Of a stretch of DNA of 64,000 nucleotides, positions 42,020 through 50,455 are shown piece after piece (the stretch's first letter is position 1; the number at the start of each line of letters is the position of its first letter). The position numbers and the translations under genes were made by a program. The notes under the pieces were generated by a model. That model was given only the letters and a program-made list of their open reading frames with translations, did not search any database and was not told the origin of the DNA. Source of the stretch: JBFXCS01 sp050181915 (GTDB taxonomy: Bacteria; Actinomycetota; Thermoleophilia; Miltoncostaeales; Miltoncostaeaceae); the NCBI GenBank assembly GCA_050181915.1, contig JBFXCS010000002.1, positions 434,001 through 498,000 on the forward strand. The letters are read 5' to 3'.

Positions 42020-42967
42020 ATGACCGCCATCGGGATCCAGATCCCGGACTTCTCGTTCGCGCGCGACGACCCGGCCCGGCTGTTCCCCGCCACGGTCGCC
42101 ATCGCGCGGACCGCCGAGCAGGCCGGGTTCTCGTCGCTGTGGGTGATGGACCACTTCCACCAGATCGTCCCGCTGTCGACGCCGGCCGATCCGATGCCCG
42201 AGGGCTACACCCTGCTCGCCGGGCTGGCGGCGTCGACCACCACGATCGAGCTGGGCACGCTGGTCACGGGGGTGACGTACCGCAACCCGGCGCTCCTGGC
42301 GAAGATCGTCACCACCCTCGACGTGGTGTCGGGCGGCCGGGCCTGGCTGGGCGTGGGCGCGTCGTGGAACGAGAGCGAGTACCGCGCCTACGGCTTCGGC
42401 GAGGACCTGCCCGGGACGCGTGAGCGCCTCGACCGGCTGGAGGACGCCCTGCGCATCGCCCGCGCGATGTTCGCCGGCCCGGCCACCCTGCGGGGCCACC
42501 GCATCGCGGTCGCGGACGCCCACAACTCCCCCGCCCCCGTGCGCCCCGGCGGGCCGCCGATCATGATCGGCGGCAACGGCCGCAGGCGCCTGCTGCGGCT
42601 GGTGGCCCGGTACGGGGACGCCTGCAACGTGTTCGGCTCCCCGGCCGACGTCCGCGACCTGATGTCGGTGCTCGACGCCCACTGCGCGGAGGTGGGCCGC
42701 GACCCCGCCGAGATCCACCGCACGCGCCTGGGCGGCATCCTCGTGGCCGAGAGCGAGGCCGAGGCCCGGCGCCGCGCCGACGCGGGCGGCTTCACCGGGT
42801 CGTGGGGCGACAACCTGTTCCTGGGCACCCCCGAGCAGGTGCGCGAGAAGGCCCAGGCCTACATCGACGCCGGCCTCGACGGGCTGCTGGTGTTCTCGGC
42901 CGCGGGCGGATGGACGCCCGAGGACGTCGCCGCCGCCGGCGAGGCCCTGGCGCCCCTCACCGCCTGA
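42020..42967 (+). CDS. LLM-class F420-dependent oxidoreductase
   Basis: 315 residues, luciferase-like TIM barrel. SLWVMDHFHQI, ELGTLVTGVTYRNPALLAK and GRAWLGVGASWNESEYRAYG are typical of F420-dependent actinobacterial LLM enzymes. The mid-region PIMIGGNGRRRLLRLVARYGDACNVFG (near 180) follows the family. ATG 42020 has AGGTGAGGAG upstream. A hydrolase gene follows 4 nt after its stop and is probably coupled. Substrate unknown. Confidence 0.9.
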   Translation: MTAIGIQIPDFSFARDDPARLFPATVAIARTAEQAGFSSLWVMDHFHQIVPLSTPADPMPEGYTLLAGLAASTTTIELGTLVTGVTYRNPALLAKIVTTLDVVSGGRAWLGVGASWNESEYRAYGFGEDLPGTRERLDRLEDALRIARAMFAGPATLRGHRIAVADAHNSPAPVRPGGPPIMIGGNGRRRLLRLVARYGDACNVFGSPADVRDLMSVLDAHCAEVGRDPAEIHRTRLGGILVAESEAEARRRADAGGFTGSWGDNLFLGTPEQVREKAQAYIDAGLDGLLVFSAAGGWTPEDVAAAGEALAPLTA

Positions 42968-42971
42968 CGAC

Positions 42972-43766
42972 CTGACCGCCTTCACCGCATCGCATCGGGG
43001 CGGGCAGGGCCCGCCCCTCGTGTGCCTGCACGGGTTCACCGACACGTGGCGCACCTGGGAGCTGGTGCTGCCGGCCCTGGAGCGGCGGCACGAGGTGCTC
43101 GCGCCGGCCCTGGCCGGCCACGCCGGCGGCCCGCCGCTGCCGGCGCGGGTCGACGCGGCCACGCTGCCGGACGCGGTGGAGCGGGCCATGGACGCCGCCG
43201 GGCTCGATGCGGCGCACCTGGTGGGCAACTCGCTGGGCGGCTACGTCGCCCTGCGGCTGGCCGAGCGCGGCCGCGCCCTGTCGGTCACGGCGCTCGCGCC
43301 GGCGGGCGGCTGGGCGCGCGACGACCACTCGTACCGCGACGTGCTGGCCGGCTTCGTGGCCCGGCACCGCGGCCAGATCGCCTCGGCCGCCCGCGCCGAC
43401 GCGGTCGTCTCCACCCCGGAGCGCCGCCGCGCCGCCACCCGGCTGTACGTCGTCAACCACGAGCACCTCCCCGCCGAGCTGCTCGCCCACCAGCTGGTGG
43501 GCGCCGCCCGCTGCGCCGTCGAGCCGCTGGTCGAGTGCGCCCTGCGCGAGGGCTACCCGCTCGAGCCGGCGGCCATCGCCTGCCCGGTGCGCGTGGTGTG
43601 GGGGCGCGACGACCTGATCCTGCCCTGGCCCGCGACCGCCCGGCGCTACCTCGACGAGGCGCTGCCGCAGGCCGACTGGGTCGAGCTCGACGGCGTGGGC
43701 CACTGCCCGCAGCTCGACGTGCCCACGGAGACCGCCCAGCTCGTGCTGGACTTCACGGCCCGCTGA
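42972..43766 (+). CDS. Alpha/beta hydrolase
   Basis: 264 residues. PLVCLHGFTDTWRTW gives the oxyanion HG, nucleophile elbow GNSLGGYVA (Ser), WGRDDLILPW the acid, and GVGHCPQLDVP the His: a complete triad. The first in-frame GTG (43020) would start directly at the oxyanion loop and remove the first strands; upstream the only candidate is CTG 42972, 4 nt after the LLM stop, reading LTAFTASHRGG. I take CTG as start by inference. Confidence 0.82.
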   Translation: MTAFTASHRGGQGPPLVCLHGFTDTWRTWELVLPALERRHEVLAPALAGHAGGPPLPARVDAATLPDAVERAMDAAGLDAAHLVGNSLGGYVALRLAERGRALSVTALAPAGGWARDDHSYRDVLAGFVARHRGQIASAARADAVVSTPERRRAATRLYVVNHEHLPAELLAHQLVGAARCAVEPLVECALREGYPLEPAAIACPVRVVWGRDDLILPWPATARRYLDEALPQADWVELDGVGHCPQLDVPTETAQLVLDFTAR

Positions 43767-43786
43767 CGGGCCGGCCGCGCTCAGGC

Positions 43787-44212
43787 TCAGCCCAGGCGGA
43801 ACACCGGGTGGCGCGCCGCCTCCGCGGCGAAGGCCTCGACCGGCGAGTCGACCGTGGCCTCGAAGTAGGGCCGCGTGATCCTGTTCTGCGAGATGTAACG
43901 CCTGAGCACCGGGGCGGCCTCGTCGGGACCCACCTCGGTCACCGCGTGCTCCTCGGACGCGCCGCGGACCAGCGTCACCCGCCCGGCCGCGCGCACGTTG
44001 CGCACCCACTGGACCTCGCCGTAGGGCGCCACCAGGTAGCGCGTGCCGTCCACCTCGGCCAGGCTCACCGGCGTTGAGCGCGGCTCTCCGCTGCGCCGTC
44101 CGGGCACCACCAGGAGCCAGATGCCCGGCGGCCCCTTGCCCCGCCGCAGCACGGCGGCCATGACGCGATCGAGGACGCGTCGCGAGAGGCCGCGGTGGAA
44201 AGTGCGGGCCAT
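43787..44212 (-). CDS. Deazaflavin-dependent nitroreductase family protein (Ddn-like)
   Basis: 141 residues, split beta-barrel. IWLLVVPGRRSGEPRSTPVS, then YLVAPYGEVQWVRNVRAAGRV are the F420-binding signature of the DUF385/Ddn group. Supports an F420-using organism together with the LLM enzyme. ATG 44212 preferred over 44248 because the fold begins there. Native substrate unknown. Confidence 0.88.
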   Translation of the reverse strand: MARTFHRGLSRRVLDRVMAAVLRRGKGPPGIWLLVVPGRRSGEPRSTPVSLAEVDGTRYLVAPYGEVQWVRNVRAAGRVTLVRGASEEHAVTEVGPDEAAPVLRRYISQNRITRPYFEATVDSPVEAFAAEAARHPVFRLG

Positions 44213-44311
44213 GGGGTCCACGCTAGAGACGGAGCGGCGCGTCGACAACCGCTCCGTGCATCATGGACGACGAAGACGGTGATCCAGCGTCATACGAACC
44301 GGGAGGACTCC

Positions 44312-44767
44312 GTGGCCGACTACACCAAGGATGCGAACGCCGTCGAGCAGCTCTCGCCCGAGCAGTACCGGGTCACGCAGCAGTGCGGGACGGAGCCGCC
44401 GTTCCGCAACGAGTTCTGGGACAACCACGCCGCCGGCCTCTACGTCGATGTCGTGTCCGGCGAGCCGCTCTTCGCCTCCGTCCACAAGTTCGACAGCGGC
44501 ACCGGCTGGCCCAGCTTCACCGCGCCGGTGCGGGAGGGCAACGTCGTCGAGAAGCAGGACGTGAGCCACGGGATGGTGCGCGTCGAGGTGCGATCGGCCC
44601 ACGGCGACAGCCATCTGGGCCACGTGTTCCCGGACGGGCCCGCCGACCGGGGCGGGCTGAGGTACTGCATCAACTCCGCCGCGCTCCGCTTCATCCCCGC
44701 CGACCGGCTCGAGAGCGAGGGCTACGGGGAGTTCGCCCATCTGTTCACCGAGGAGGAGGCGTCATGA
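44312..44767 (+). CDS. msrB: Peptide methionine-(R)-S-oxide reductase
   Basis: 151 residues. Reduces methionine-R-sulfoxide in proteins. Fold motifs GTEPPFRNEFWDN, HKFDSGTGWPSF and the catalytic Cys in LRYCINSAALRF are present. The two CxxC zinc pairs of many MsrB proteins are missing, so it is the zinc-free type. GTG 44312 follows GGGAGGA. Overlaps msrA by ATGA. Confidence 0.95.
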   Translation: MADYTKDANAVEQLSPEQYRVTQQCGTEPPFRNEFWDNHAAGLYVDVVSGEPLFASVHKFDSGTGWPSFTAPVREGNVVEKQDVSHGMVRVEVRSAHGDSHLGHVFPDGPADRGGLRYCINSAALRFIPADRLESEGYGEFAHLFTEEEAS

Positions 44768-45291
44768 GCACCGAGCGGGCCATCCTGGCCGGCGGCTGCT
44801 TCTGGGGCGTGCAGGAGCTGCTGCGCTCGCGGCCGGGGGTCATCTCCACCCGCACCGGCTACTCGGGTGACGACGCGACGCCGGACGCGACCTACCGCCG
44901 CCACGGCGACCACGCCGAGGCGGTCGAGATCGTCTTCGACCCGGACGTCGTGAGCTACCGGCAGCTGCTCGAGTTCTTCTTCCAGCTCCACGACCCGACG
45001 ACCCTCGACCGCCAGGGCAACGACATCGGCCGCAGCTATCGGTCGGCGATCTTCACCACCTCCGACGAGCAGGCCCGGGTGGCGCACGAGGTCATCGCCG
45101 AGGTGAACGCGTCGGGCCTCTGGCCGGGCCCGGTGGTGACCGAGGTCGAGCCGGCCGGCGCCTTCTGGGAGGCCGAGCCGGAGCACCAGGACTACCTGCA
45201 GCACTACCCGAACGGCTACACCTGCCACTGGGTGCGCCCCGACTGGGTCCTCCCGCGGGCGGCCGACGCGAGCGCGACCGGCCGGACCTAG
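44764..45291 (+). CDS. msrA: Peptide methionine-(S)-S-oxide reductase
   Basis: 175 residues. Catalytic GCFWG motif at residues 11-15 (GGCFWGVQE), RTGYSGDD and the conserved HGDHAEAVEIVFDP and NDIGRSYRSAIF stretches. Works with MsrB on the other sulfoxide epimer; the pair forms a two-gene unit. No resolving C-terminal Cys pair of the usual type except a late Cys in YTCHWV. Confidence 0.95.
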   Translation: MSTERAILAGGCFWGVQELLRSRPGVISTRTGYSGDDATPDATYRRHGDHAEAVEIVFDPDVVSYRQLLEFFFQLHDPTTLDRQGNDIGRSYRSAIFTTSDEQARVAHEVIAEVNASGLWPGPVVTEVEPAGAFWEAEPEHQDYLQHYPNGYTCHWVRPDWVLPRAADASATGRT

Positions 45292-45299
45292 CCGGGCCA

Positions 45300-45326
45300 G
45301 ACGGGCGACCGCGGCGGTCGCCCGTC
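45300..45326 (+). terminator. 12-bp perfect hairpin after msrA
   Basis: 45300-45311 pairs perfectly with 45315-45326 around a 3-nt CGG loop, 9 nt past the msrA stop. No T tract follows, as with the hairpin after pntB. Confidence 0.6.
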
Positions 45327-45332
45327 GCAATG

Positions 45333-45351
45333 CCTAACCCATATTGTTAGG
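45333..45351. promoter_or_regulatory. Inverted repeat upstream of flavin monooxygenase
   Basis: CCTAAC (45333-45338) and GTTAGG (45346-45351) flank a 7-nt AT-rich spacer, 83 nt before the monooxygenase ATG. Operator or promoter element is inference; a TetR- or MerR-type binder would fit the geometry. Confidence 0.4.
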
Positions 45352-45433
45352 GTGACCGAACTTTCGGCTGGACACCGCGACGACCGGCGACGGCGCGGCC
45401 GGCTCCTTCTGCCCACGAATCCCAGGGGTACGG

Positions 45434-47143
45434 ATGAAGGTCTGCGTCGTCGGGGCGGGTCCGTGCGGGCTGACGACCGTCAAGCAGCTGCGCGATGAGG
45501 GACATGAGGTCGTCTGCTTCGAGAAGAACGCGGACGTCGGAGGGATCTGGCTCCGCGACGGGGAGGACGACGGCCAGGCCAAAGCCTTCGACAACCTCGT
45601 CCTGACCATCTCCATGAAGCTGATGGCCTACTCGGATCATCCGGTGGCGGGGAACCGGGTGTTCTACACGCGCGAGCAGTACTTCGAGTACCTCAGGGGG
45701 TACGCGGATCGCTTCGGCCTCCACGACAGCATGCGCTTCGGGCGCGAGGTGACGAACATCGAGCGCACCGCCGACGGCTGGCGCGTGTCGGTCCGTCACG
45801 ACGGCGCCGACTCCGCCGAGGAGTTCGACGCGGTCGCCATCTGCTCCGGGCCGTTCAAGACGCCCAACCGGGACGTCCCGGGGCTCGAGGGCTTCCGCGG
45901 CGAGGTCGTCCACTCGGCCGAGTACCGCAACAACGAGCGCTTCCGGGGCAAGCGGGTGCTGGTCGTCGGCCTCGCGGAGTCCGGCGCCGACATCGTCCGC
46001 GAGATCGGCGACGTCGCGGACGCCTGCATGCTCTCCATCCGCTCGTACACCTTCCTGCTGCCGAGGGTGTTCAACGCCACCAGGACGACCGACCAGGGCA
46101 CGGTGAGATCGCACCACCACGAGATGCTGAGCCGGGCGACCACCCACCCGTCCCCGTTCCCCTCCTTCTGGGGTCGCAGCACCGTCTCGAAGACCGTCTT
46201 CCGCGCCGTCTCCGTGGTCTACGGCTTCGGCACGACCGGCCTGGCCGCGCTCCGCCTGCTGCGGGACAGGATCCTGCGGCGAGCCCGCCCCGACGAGCCC
46301 GTCATCAACCCGATGGGCGAGCCGGTCGATCCCGCCAAGCTCGACCTGGGGACGGTCCACAACGACGAGAACTGGGACCTGATCCAGACCTGGAACCGCC
46401 GCTCCCATCCGGACGGCAGCTGGGCCCAGCGGGGCATCTTCTGCAAGAACGTCACCTTCATCCCGAGCATCGCCGACGGCCGGGTGACCCTGAACGACGC
46501 CGGGATCGAGCGGTCCGAGGGCAACCGGGTCGTCTTCGCCGACTCGACGGCCGCAGAGTTCGACAGCGTCGTGCTGTGCACGGGCTACAAGCGGGACTTC
46601 GCCATCGGCGACCTCGCGGTCAAGGACGACAACGTCCGCAACCTCTACAGGCATTTCCTCCACCCGGATCACCAGGGGACCGCGGCCTTCATCGGCTTTG
46701 TGCGGCCCTTCTCGGGCGGCATCCCCATCTGCGCGGAGATGCAGGCCCGCTACTTCGCGCGGGTCTGCAGCGGCAAGCTGCGGCTCCCCGCCGACCTCGA
46801 CGAGACCATCGAGCGGGAGAAGCGCTGGGAGGAGCACTGGACGGCGCTCAGCCCGCGGCACACCGAGGCCGTCCCCTCGCAGGTCCTCTACCTGGACGCG
46901 CTCGCCCAGGAGATCGGCTGCCTGGTCCCGATGTGGAGGATGATCCTCAACCCGAAGCTGTTCGTCCGGCTCTGGTTCGGCAGCTTCAACCAGTCCTGCT
47001 ACCGGCTCGTCGGACCCCACAACCTGGGCTCCGCCGCGCGTGCGGACCTCTACTCCGAGCCGGTCGAGAACCTGCGCTTCATGGTCTACCGGATGTCGCT
47101 GCTGCAGTTCATGCCCGCGTCCGTCCACCCGAAGCACCTGTGA
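45434..47143 (+). CDS. Flavin-containing monooxygenase (FMO/BVMO-like)
   Basis: 569 residues. FAD motif VCVVGAGPCGLTTVKQL, NADPH motif VLVVGLAESGADIVREI and a degenerate FMO signature between them (FRGEVVHSAEYRN). Uses NADPH and O2 to oxygenate N/S compounds or ketones. The long C-terminal extension past 400 is helical. Longer than most bacterial FMOs and closer to eukaryote-like ones in layout. ATG 45434 lacks a strong ribosome-binding site. Substrate unknown. Confidence 0.9.
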   Translation: MKVCVVGAGPCGLTTVKQLRDEGHEVVCFEKNADVGGIWLRDGEDDGQAKAFDNLVLTISMKLMAYSDHPVAGNRVFYTREQYFEYLRGYADRFGLHDSMRFGREVTNIERTADGWRVSVRHDGADSAEEFDAVAICSGPFKTPNRDVPGLEGFRGEVVHSAEYRNNERFRGKRVLVVGLAESGADIVREIGDVADACMLSIRSYTFLLPRVFNATRTTDQGTVRSHHHEMLSRATTHPSPFPSFWGRSTVSKTVFRAVSVVYGFGTTGLAALRLLRDRILRRARPDEPVINPMGEPVDPAKLDLGTVHNDENWDLIQTWNRRSHPDGSWAQRGIFCKNVTFIPSIADGRVTLNDAGIERSEGNRVVFADSTAAEFDSVVLCTGYKRDFAIGDLAVKDDNVRNLYRHFLHPDHQGTAAFIGFVRPFSGGIPICAEMQARYFARVCSGKLRLPADLDETIEREKRWEEHWTALSPRHTEAVPSQVLYLDALAQEIGCLVPMWRMILNPKLFVRLWFGSFNQSCYRLVGPHNLGSAARADLYSEPVENLRFMVYRMSLLQFMPASVHPKHL

Positions 47144-47177
47144 GGTAGCGCGGCGACGTCGCGGTCGAGGCGGCCCG

Positions 47178-48422
47178 ATGCCCCTCGGTGATGCGCTGCA
47201 GGGGCTGACGGTCCTGGCCGTGGTCGTGATCGCCGCGACGCTCCTGGGCCATCTGTTCCGCAGGATCGGCCAGCCTGCCGTGCTCGGCCCGATCGCGCTC
47301 GGGATCGCGGCGGGCACCGCCGTGGCGGCCTGCTCCGAATCCGTTCGATCGGCGCTCGTCCCGGAGAGTTCGCGCTATCTGCTCGAGACGGTCGGGACCG
47401 TCGGGCTGCTGCTGCTGATGTTCTCCGTCGGCTCCGAGCTGAGGAGCCTCCGCGCCTCGTCCGGCGCGACGAGCGGATGGCGCCTCGCGCCCGCCGTCCT
47501 GATCCCCATCGCGGTGTGCGCGCTGGCGGCGTGGCCGTTCGCCGGCCGCCTCGTGGAGCCCGGTGGGCATGGCCCGTACGCATGGCTCTTCGTCGGCGTG
47601 GCGCTGGGCGTCACGGCGGTGCCCGTCCTGGTCCTGATCATCCAGGACCTGGGGATCGGATCGCTGCCCGTCTCCGGGGTGGCGCTGCACATCGCCGTCG
47701 TCACCGACGCCGTCGCCTGGATCCTGGTGACCGCCCTGATCATCGTCACCACGGATCTCGGCGCCGTATCGATCCCGGCGCTGCTGGTCGGCGCGGTCCT
47801 GCTCGGGGCGGTCATCGCCGTCCTCCCCGGGGTCGTCGAGCGGACCGACGCGCTGCGGCGGGGGGCGCCGCTCATGGCCGCGACGGTGGTCGTCGTGCTC
47901 ACCGGCGCGGCGGCGACCCAGCTGCTGGGGTTCCACCCGGCGATCGGGGCCGTCATCGCGGGCTTCTTCTTCCCCGGGGGCCTCCCAGACGCGGCGTCGC
48001 GGCGAACGCTCACCTCGGTGATCGACGTGCTGCTGCCGGCCTTCTTCGTCAGCGCGGCGATGTCGGTACCGCTGCAGGCGATTCGCGACCAGGCGACCTG
48101 GGGCGGGCTGTGGTGCGCGACCGTTCTCGCGGTCGCCGCCTTCGCGTCGAAGCTCGTGGCCGGCGCCGTGTTCGGCGCTCTCCACCGCTGGCCGTGGCGG
48201 TCGTCCGGCGAGCTCGGCGTGCTGCTGAACTGCCGCGGCGTCACCGAGATCGCCATCGCCTCGGTGGGCTTCCAGGCCGGCGTGATCGGCCCGTTCGCCT
48301 ACGCGACCCTGTGCGGCCTGGCGATCGCGACGACCGCGGCGACGGCGCCGCTCTACCGCGCCCTGGCCGTGGAGGAGGCCCACGTCATGAGCCGGCGCGA
48401 GCTGACCCGCATCGGCTCATGA
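47178..48422 (+). CDS. Monovalent cation:proton antiporter, CPA2 type
   Basis: 414 residues, about 12 membrane helices. LGHLFRRIGQPAVLGPIALG and VTDAVAWILVTALI (the acidic ion-site helix), plus LNCRGVTEIAIASVGFQAGVI near the C terminus are typical of KefB/GerN-like Na+(K+)/H+ exchangers. No TrkA-N domain follows. ATG 47178 lies 34 nt after the monooxygenase stop with GAGG upstream; may be co-transcribed. Confidence 0.88.
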   Translation: MPLGDALQGLTVLAVVVIAATLLGHLFRRIGQPAVLGPIALGIAAGTAVAACSESVRSALVPESSRYLLETVGTVGLLLLMFSVGSELRSLRASSGATSGWRLAPAVLIPIAVCALAAWPFAGRLVEPGGHGPYAWLFVGVALGVTAVPVLVLIIQDLGIGSLPVSGVALHIAVVTDAVAWILVTALIIVTTDLGAVSIPALLVGAVLLGAVIAVLPGVVERTDALRRGAPLMAATVVVVLTGAAATQLLGFHPAIGAVIAGFFFPGGLPDAASRRTLTSVIDVLLPAFFVSAAMSVPLQAIRDQATWGGLWCATVLAVAAFASKLVAGAVFGALHRWPWRSSGELGVLLNCRGVTEIAIASVGFQAGVIGPFAYATLCGLAIATTAATAPLYRALAVEEAHVMSRRELTRIGS

Positions 48423-48441
48423 CGTCGGGTCCCCCGCCGGC

Positions 48442-48927
48442 TCAGGCGGCCAGCAGGGCGTCGATCTGGCCCATGGCGGCCCGCATGCCCTCCTCGGCTC
48501 CCATGTCGATGATCTGCTGCATCTGCTCGCGCGAGTCGAAGACCGACCGCACCTCCATGCGGGTGCCGGCGTCGCGCGCCGCGAGCGTGACGTGCACGGT
48601 CATGGTCGGCATGGTGTCGGAGGGGTTGCCGTCGGCGTCGGCGAAGCCGTCGACGAAATCGAGCGAGGTGGGCGGGCTCACCGAGGTGATCCGCCACCAG
48701 CCGCGGGAGCGATCGCCCTCCGGGCCGGTCATGAAGTAGCTGACGGCGCCGCCGGGGGTGAGGTCGTGGGCCTCGACCGTCGCCGGGTAGGTGGGAGGCC
48801 CCCACCAGCGCTCGAGCTGGCGCGGATCGGCCCACAGCTGCCAGACGCGCTCGACCGGCGCGTCGAGGTCGGCGACCACCGTCAGCGTGAGGGTGTCGAA
48901 GTCCTTGTCGACGCTGGTGACGCTCAT
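48442..48927 (-). CDS. SRPBCC/AHSA1-domain protein
   Basis: 161 residues, START-like fold binding hydrophobic ligands. DAPVERVWQLWADPRQLERWWGPP is the family opening. ATG 48927 overlaps the stop of the ArsR gene before it (ATGA). ArsR-SRPBCC pairs are common in actinobacteria; function generally unknown. Confidence 0.9.
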   Translation of the reverse strand: MSVTSVDKDFDTLTLTVVADLDAPVERVWQLWADPRQLERWWGPPTYPATVEAHDLTPGGAVSYFMTGPEGDRSRGWWRITSVSPPTSLDFVDGFADADGNPSDTMPTMTVHVTLAARDAGTRMEVRSVFDSREQMQQIIDMGAEEGMRAAMGQIDALLAA

Positions 48928-49298
48928 CTCTCCCGTCCTTCCGTCGCAGTGGTCTCGCCCGGGGCGGGCGGGCGCGCCAGCAGATCGGCCATGCGGTCGA
49001 TGCGGCCGCGCCAGGTCTCCTCCAGATCGTCGAGGGCGCGCCGGGTGCGGCGTATCGCCTCCGGCTCGCTGCGCACGAGCTGCTCGCGCCCGCGGCGCTC
49101 CTTGGTGACGAGGCCGGCGCGCTCCAGCACCGCGACGTGCTTCTGCACCGCGGCGAAGCTCATCGGGTACGCCTCGGCCAGCCGCGACACCGACAGGTCG
49201 CCGACGGCGCAGCGGCGGACGATGTCGCGCCGGGTGGCGTCGCCCAGGGCGCGGAACACGTGGTCGACCGCCTCGTCCGTCCATTCACCTACAACCAT
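48924..49298 (-). CDS. ArsR-family regulator
   Basis: 124 residues. VFRALGDATRRDIVRRCAVG, then SVSRLAEAYPMSFAAVQKHVAVLERAGLV is a standard ArsR winged helix with no metal ligands. Paired with an SRPBCC gene, its likely partner. ATG 49298 sits inside a perfect palindrome, and a TAACGT hexamer lies 8 nt upstream, so the mRNA is probably leaderless and autorepressed. Confidence 0.9.
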   Translation of the reverse strand: MVVGEWTDEAVDHVFRALGDATRRDIVRRCAVGDLSVSRLAEAYPMSFAAVQKHVAVLERAGLVTKERRGREQLVRSEPEAIRRTRRALDDLEETWRGRIDRMADLLARPPAPGETTATEGRER

Positions 49299-49306
49299 AT
49301 GGTTGT
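49291..49306. promoter_or_regulatory. 16-bp palindrome over the ArsR start codon
   Basis: ACAACCATATGGTTGT is a perfect palindrome; the minus-strand start codon ATG is at its centre. Minus-strand TAACGT (49312-49307) lies just upstream. Binding of the ArsR dimer here would block both initiation of transcription and the start codon region. Confidence 0.6.
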
Positions 49307-49376
49307 ACGTTAGCACAGGCGAAACCGTCTCGGATCGCGGCGAGACTTTCGCCGCAGGTGCCGTCAGGATGGCCCC

Positions 49377-50243
49377 ATGAGCGCTCCGTCCCGCACTCCC
49401 GGCACGCGCGCCGTCCTCGTCACCGGCGCCACCGGCCAGGTCGGCCGCCACCTCGTCGCCGAGCTGCTCGCCGCCGGGGCGGGCGTGCGCGCCCTCACCC
49501 GCTCCCCCGAGTCGGCCGGCCTGCCCGAGGGCGTGGAGGTGGTCGGCGGCTCGTTCTCCGACCTGCCCGACGGAGTGTTCGACGGGGTGGACGCCACCTT
49601 CGTGTTCCCGGCCGACGGCGCCGGCGACTTCGCCCGGGCGGCGGCGGCGGCCGGCGTCCGCCATCTGGTCCTGCTGTCCTCGCTCGCCGCCGCGCTGGAG
49701 CACGAGCGCGACCGCGGCTCGGCCAGCCAGGTGCACCACGCCGCGATCGAGGCGGAGGTGACCGGCAGCGGCGCGGCGTGGACGATCCTGCGCCCGGGCA
49801 CGTTCGCCGGCAACCTGCTGTCGTGGGCGCAGCCGATCCGGTACGCCGGCGGGGTCACCGGCCCCTACCCCACCTCGGCGCAGGCGCCGATCCACGAGGC
49901 CGACGTCGCCGCCGCGGCGGCGGTCGCGCTGACCCGGCCCGGCCACGAGGGCCGCATCTACCCGATGACCGGGCCCGAGGCGCTGAGCCGCACCGACCAG
50001 CTCGCCGCGATCGGCGCCGCGATCGGGCGCGACCTGACCTTCACCGAGAGCACGCCGGAGGAGTTCCGCGCCGAGATGGCCGGTTACGGCGTGGGCGAGC
50101 CGATCATCGCGATGCTGCTCGACTACTGGCGCGACACAGTCGACGAGCCGGACGTGGTGCGCTCGACCGAGCCGCTCACCGGGCGGCCGGGCCGCACCCT
50201 CGCCGAGTGGGCCCGGGACCACGCGGCCGACTTCGGCGGCTGA
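49377..50243 (+). CDS. NmrA-like NAD(P)-binding protein
   Basis: 288 residues, atypical SDR. VLVTGATGQVGRHLVAELLAAG gives the nucleotide-binding loop; no YxxxK. GAAWTILRPGTFAGNLL and late segments match NmrA/HSCARG-like proteins that sense NAD(P)H or act as quinone reductases. Divergent from the ArsR gene. Confidence 0.87.
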   Translation: MSAPSRTPGTRAVLVTGATGQVGRHLVAELLAAGAGVRALTRSPESAGLPEGVEVVGGSFSDLPDGVFDGVDATFVFPADGAGDFARAAAAAGVRHLVLLSSLAAALEHERDRGSASQVHHAAIEAEVTGSGAAWTILRPGTFAGNLLSWAQPIRYAGGVTGPYPTSAQAPIHEADVAAAAAVALTRPGHEGRIYPMTGPEALSRTDQLAAIGAAIGRDLTFTESTPEEFRAEMAGYGVGEPIIAMLLDYWRDTVDEPDVVRSTEPLTGRPGRTLAEWARDHAADFGG

Positions 50244-50250
50244 GCCCGCG

Positions 50251-50286
50251 ACGAAGAAACCCTGCCCACCGTCGCCGGGGGCAGGG
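50251..50286 (-). terminator. Intrinsic terminator of tRNA-Ala
   Basis: Minus strand: CCCTGCCC/GGGCAGGG stem (50286-50279 with 50267-50260) followed by TTTCTTCGT, a hairpin plus T-rich tail 22 nt beyond the tRNA 3' end. Confidence 0.7.
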
Positions 50287-50307
50287 TCGGAACCTCGACC
50301 GGATGAA

Positions 50308-50380
50308 TGGAGCTAAGGGGATTCGAACCCCTGACCTCCTGGGTGCGATCCAGGCGCTCTCCCAGCTGAGCTATAGCCCC
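50308..50380 (-). tRNA. tRNA-Ala (anticodon CGC)
   Basis: 73 nt. Acceptor GGGGCTA pairs with TAGCTCC including the G3-U70 identity pair of alanine tRNA; discriminator A. Anticodon loop ATCGCAC, anticodon CGC (reads GCG). No encoded CCA. Confidence 0.96.
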
Positions 50381-50441
50381 GGGTCCGCCTAGTGTAGCCG
50401 TCCCGCCGCGCCGCCGGGAAACGCCCGGAGCGGCGCTCCAC

Positions 50442-50447
50442 TACCCT
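50442..50447 (+). promoter_or_regulatory. -10-like TACCCT before PHP-like gene
   Basis: TACCCT ends 8 nt before GTG 50456 with no ribosome-binding site; leaderless arrangement. Confidence 0.4.
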
Positions 50448-50455
50448 CCGCCTCC

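Noticed and set aside
43020..43022. GTG as start of the second alpha/beta hydrolase
   Set aside because: Would begin at the oxyanion loop (VCLHGF) and delete the first strands; CTG 42972 fits the family better.
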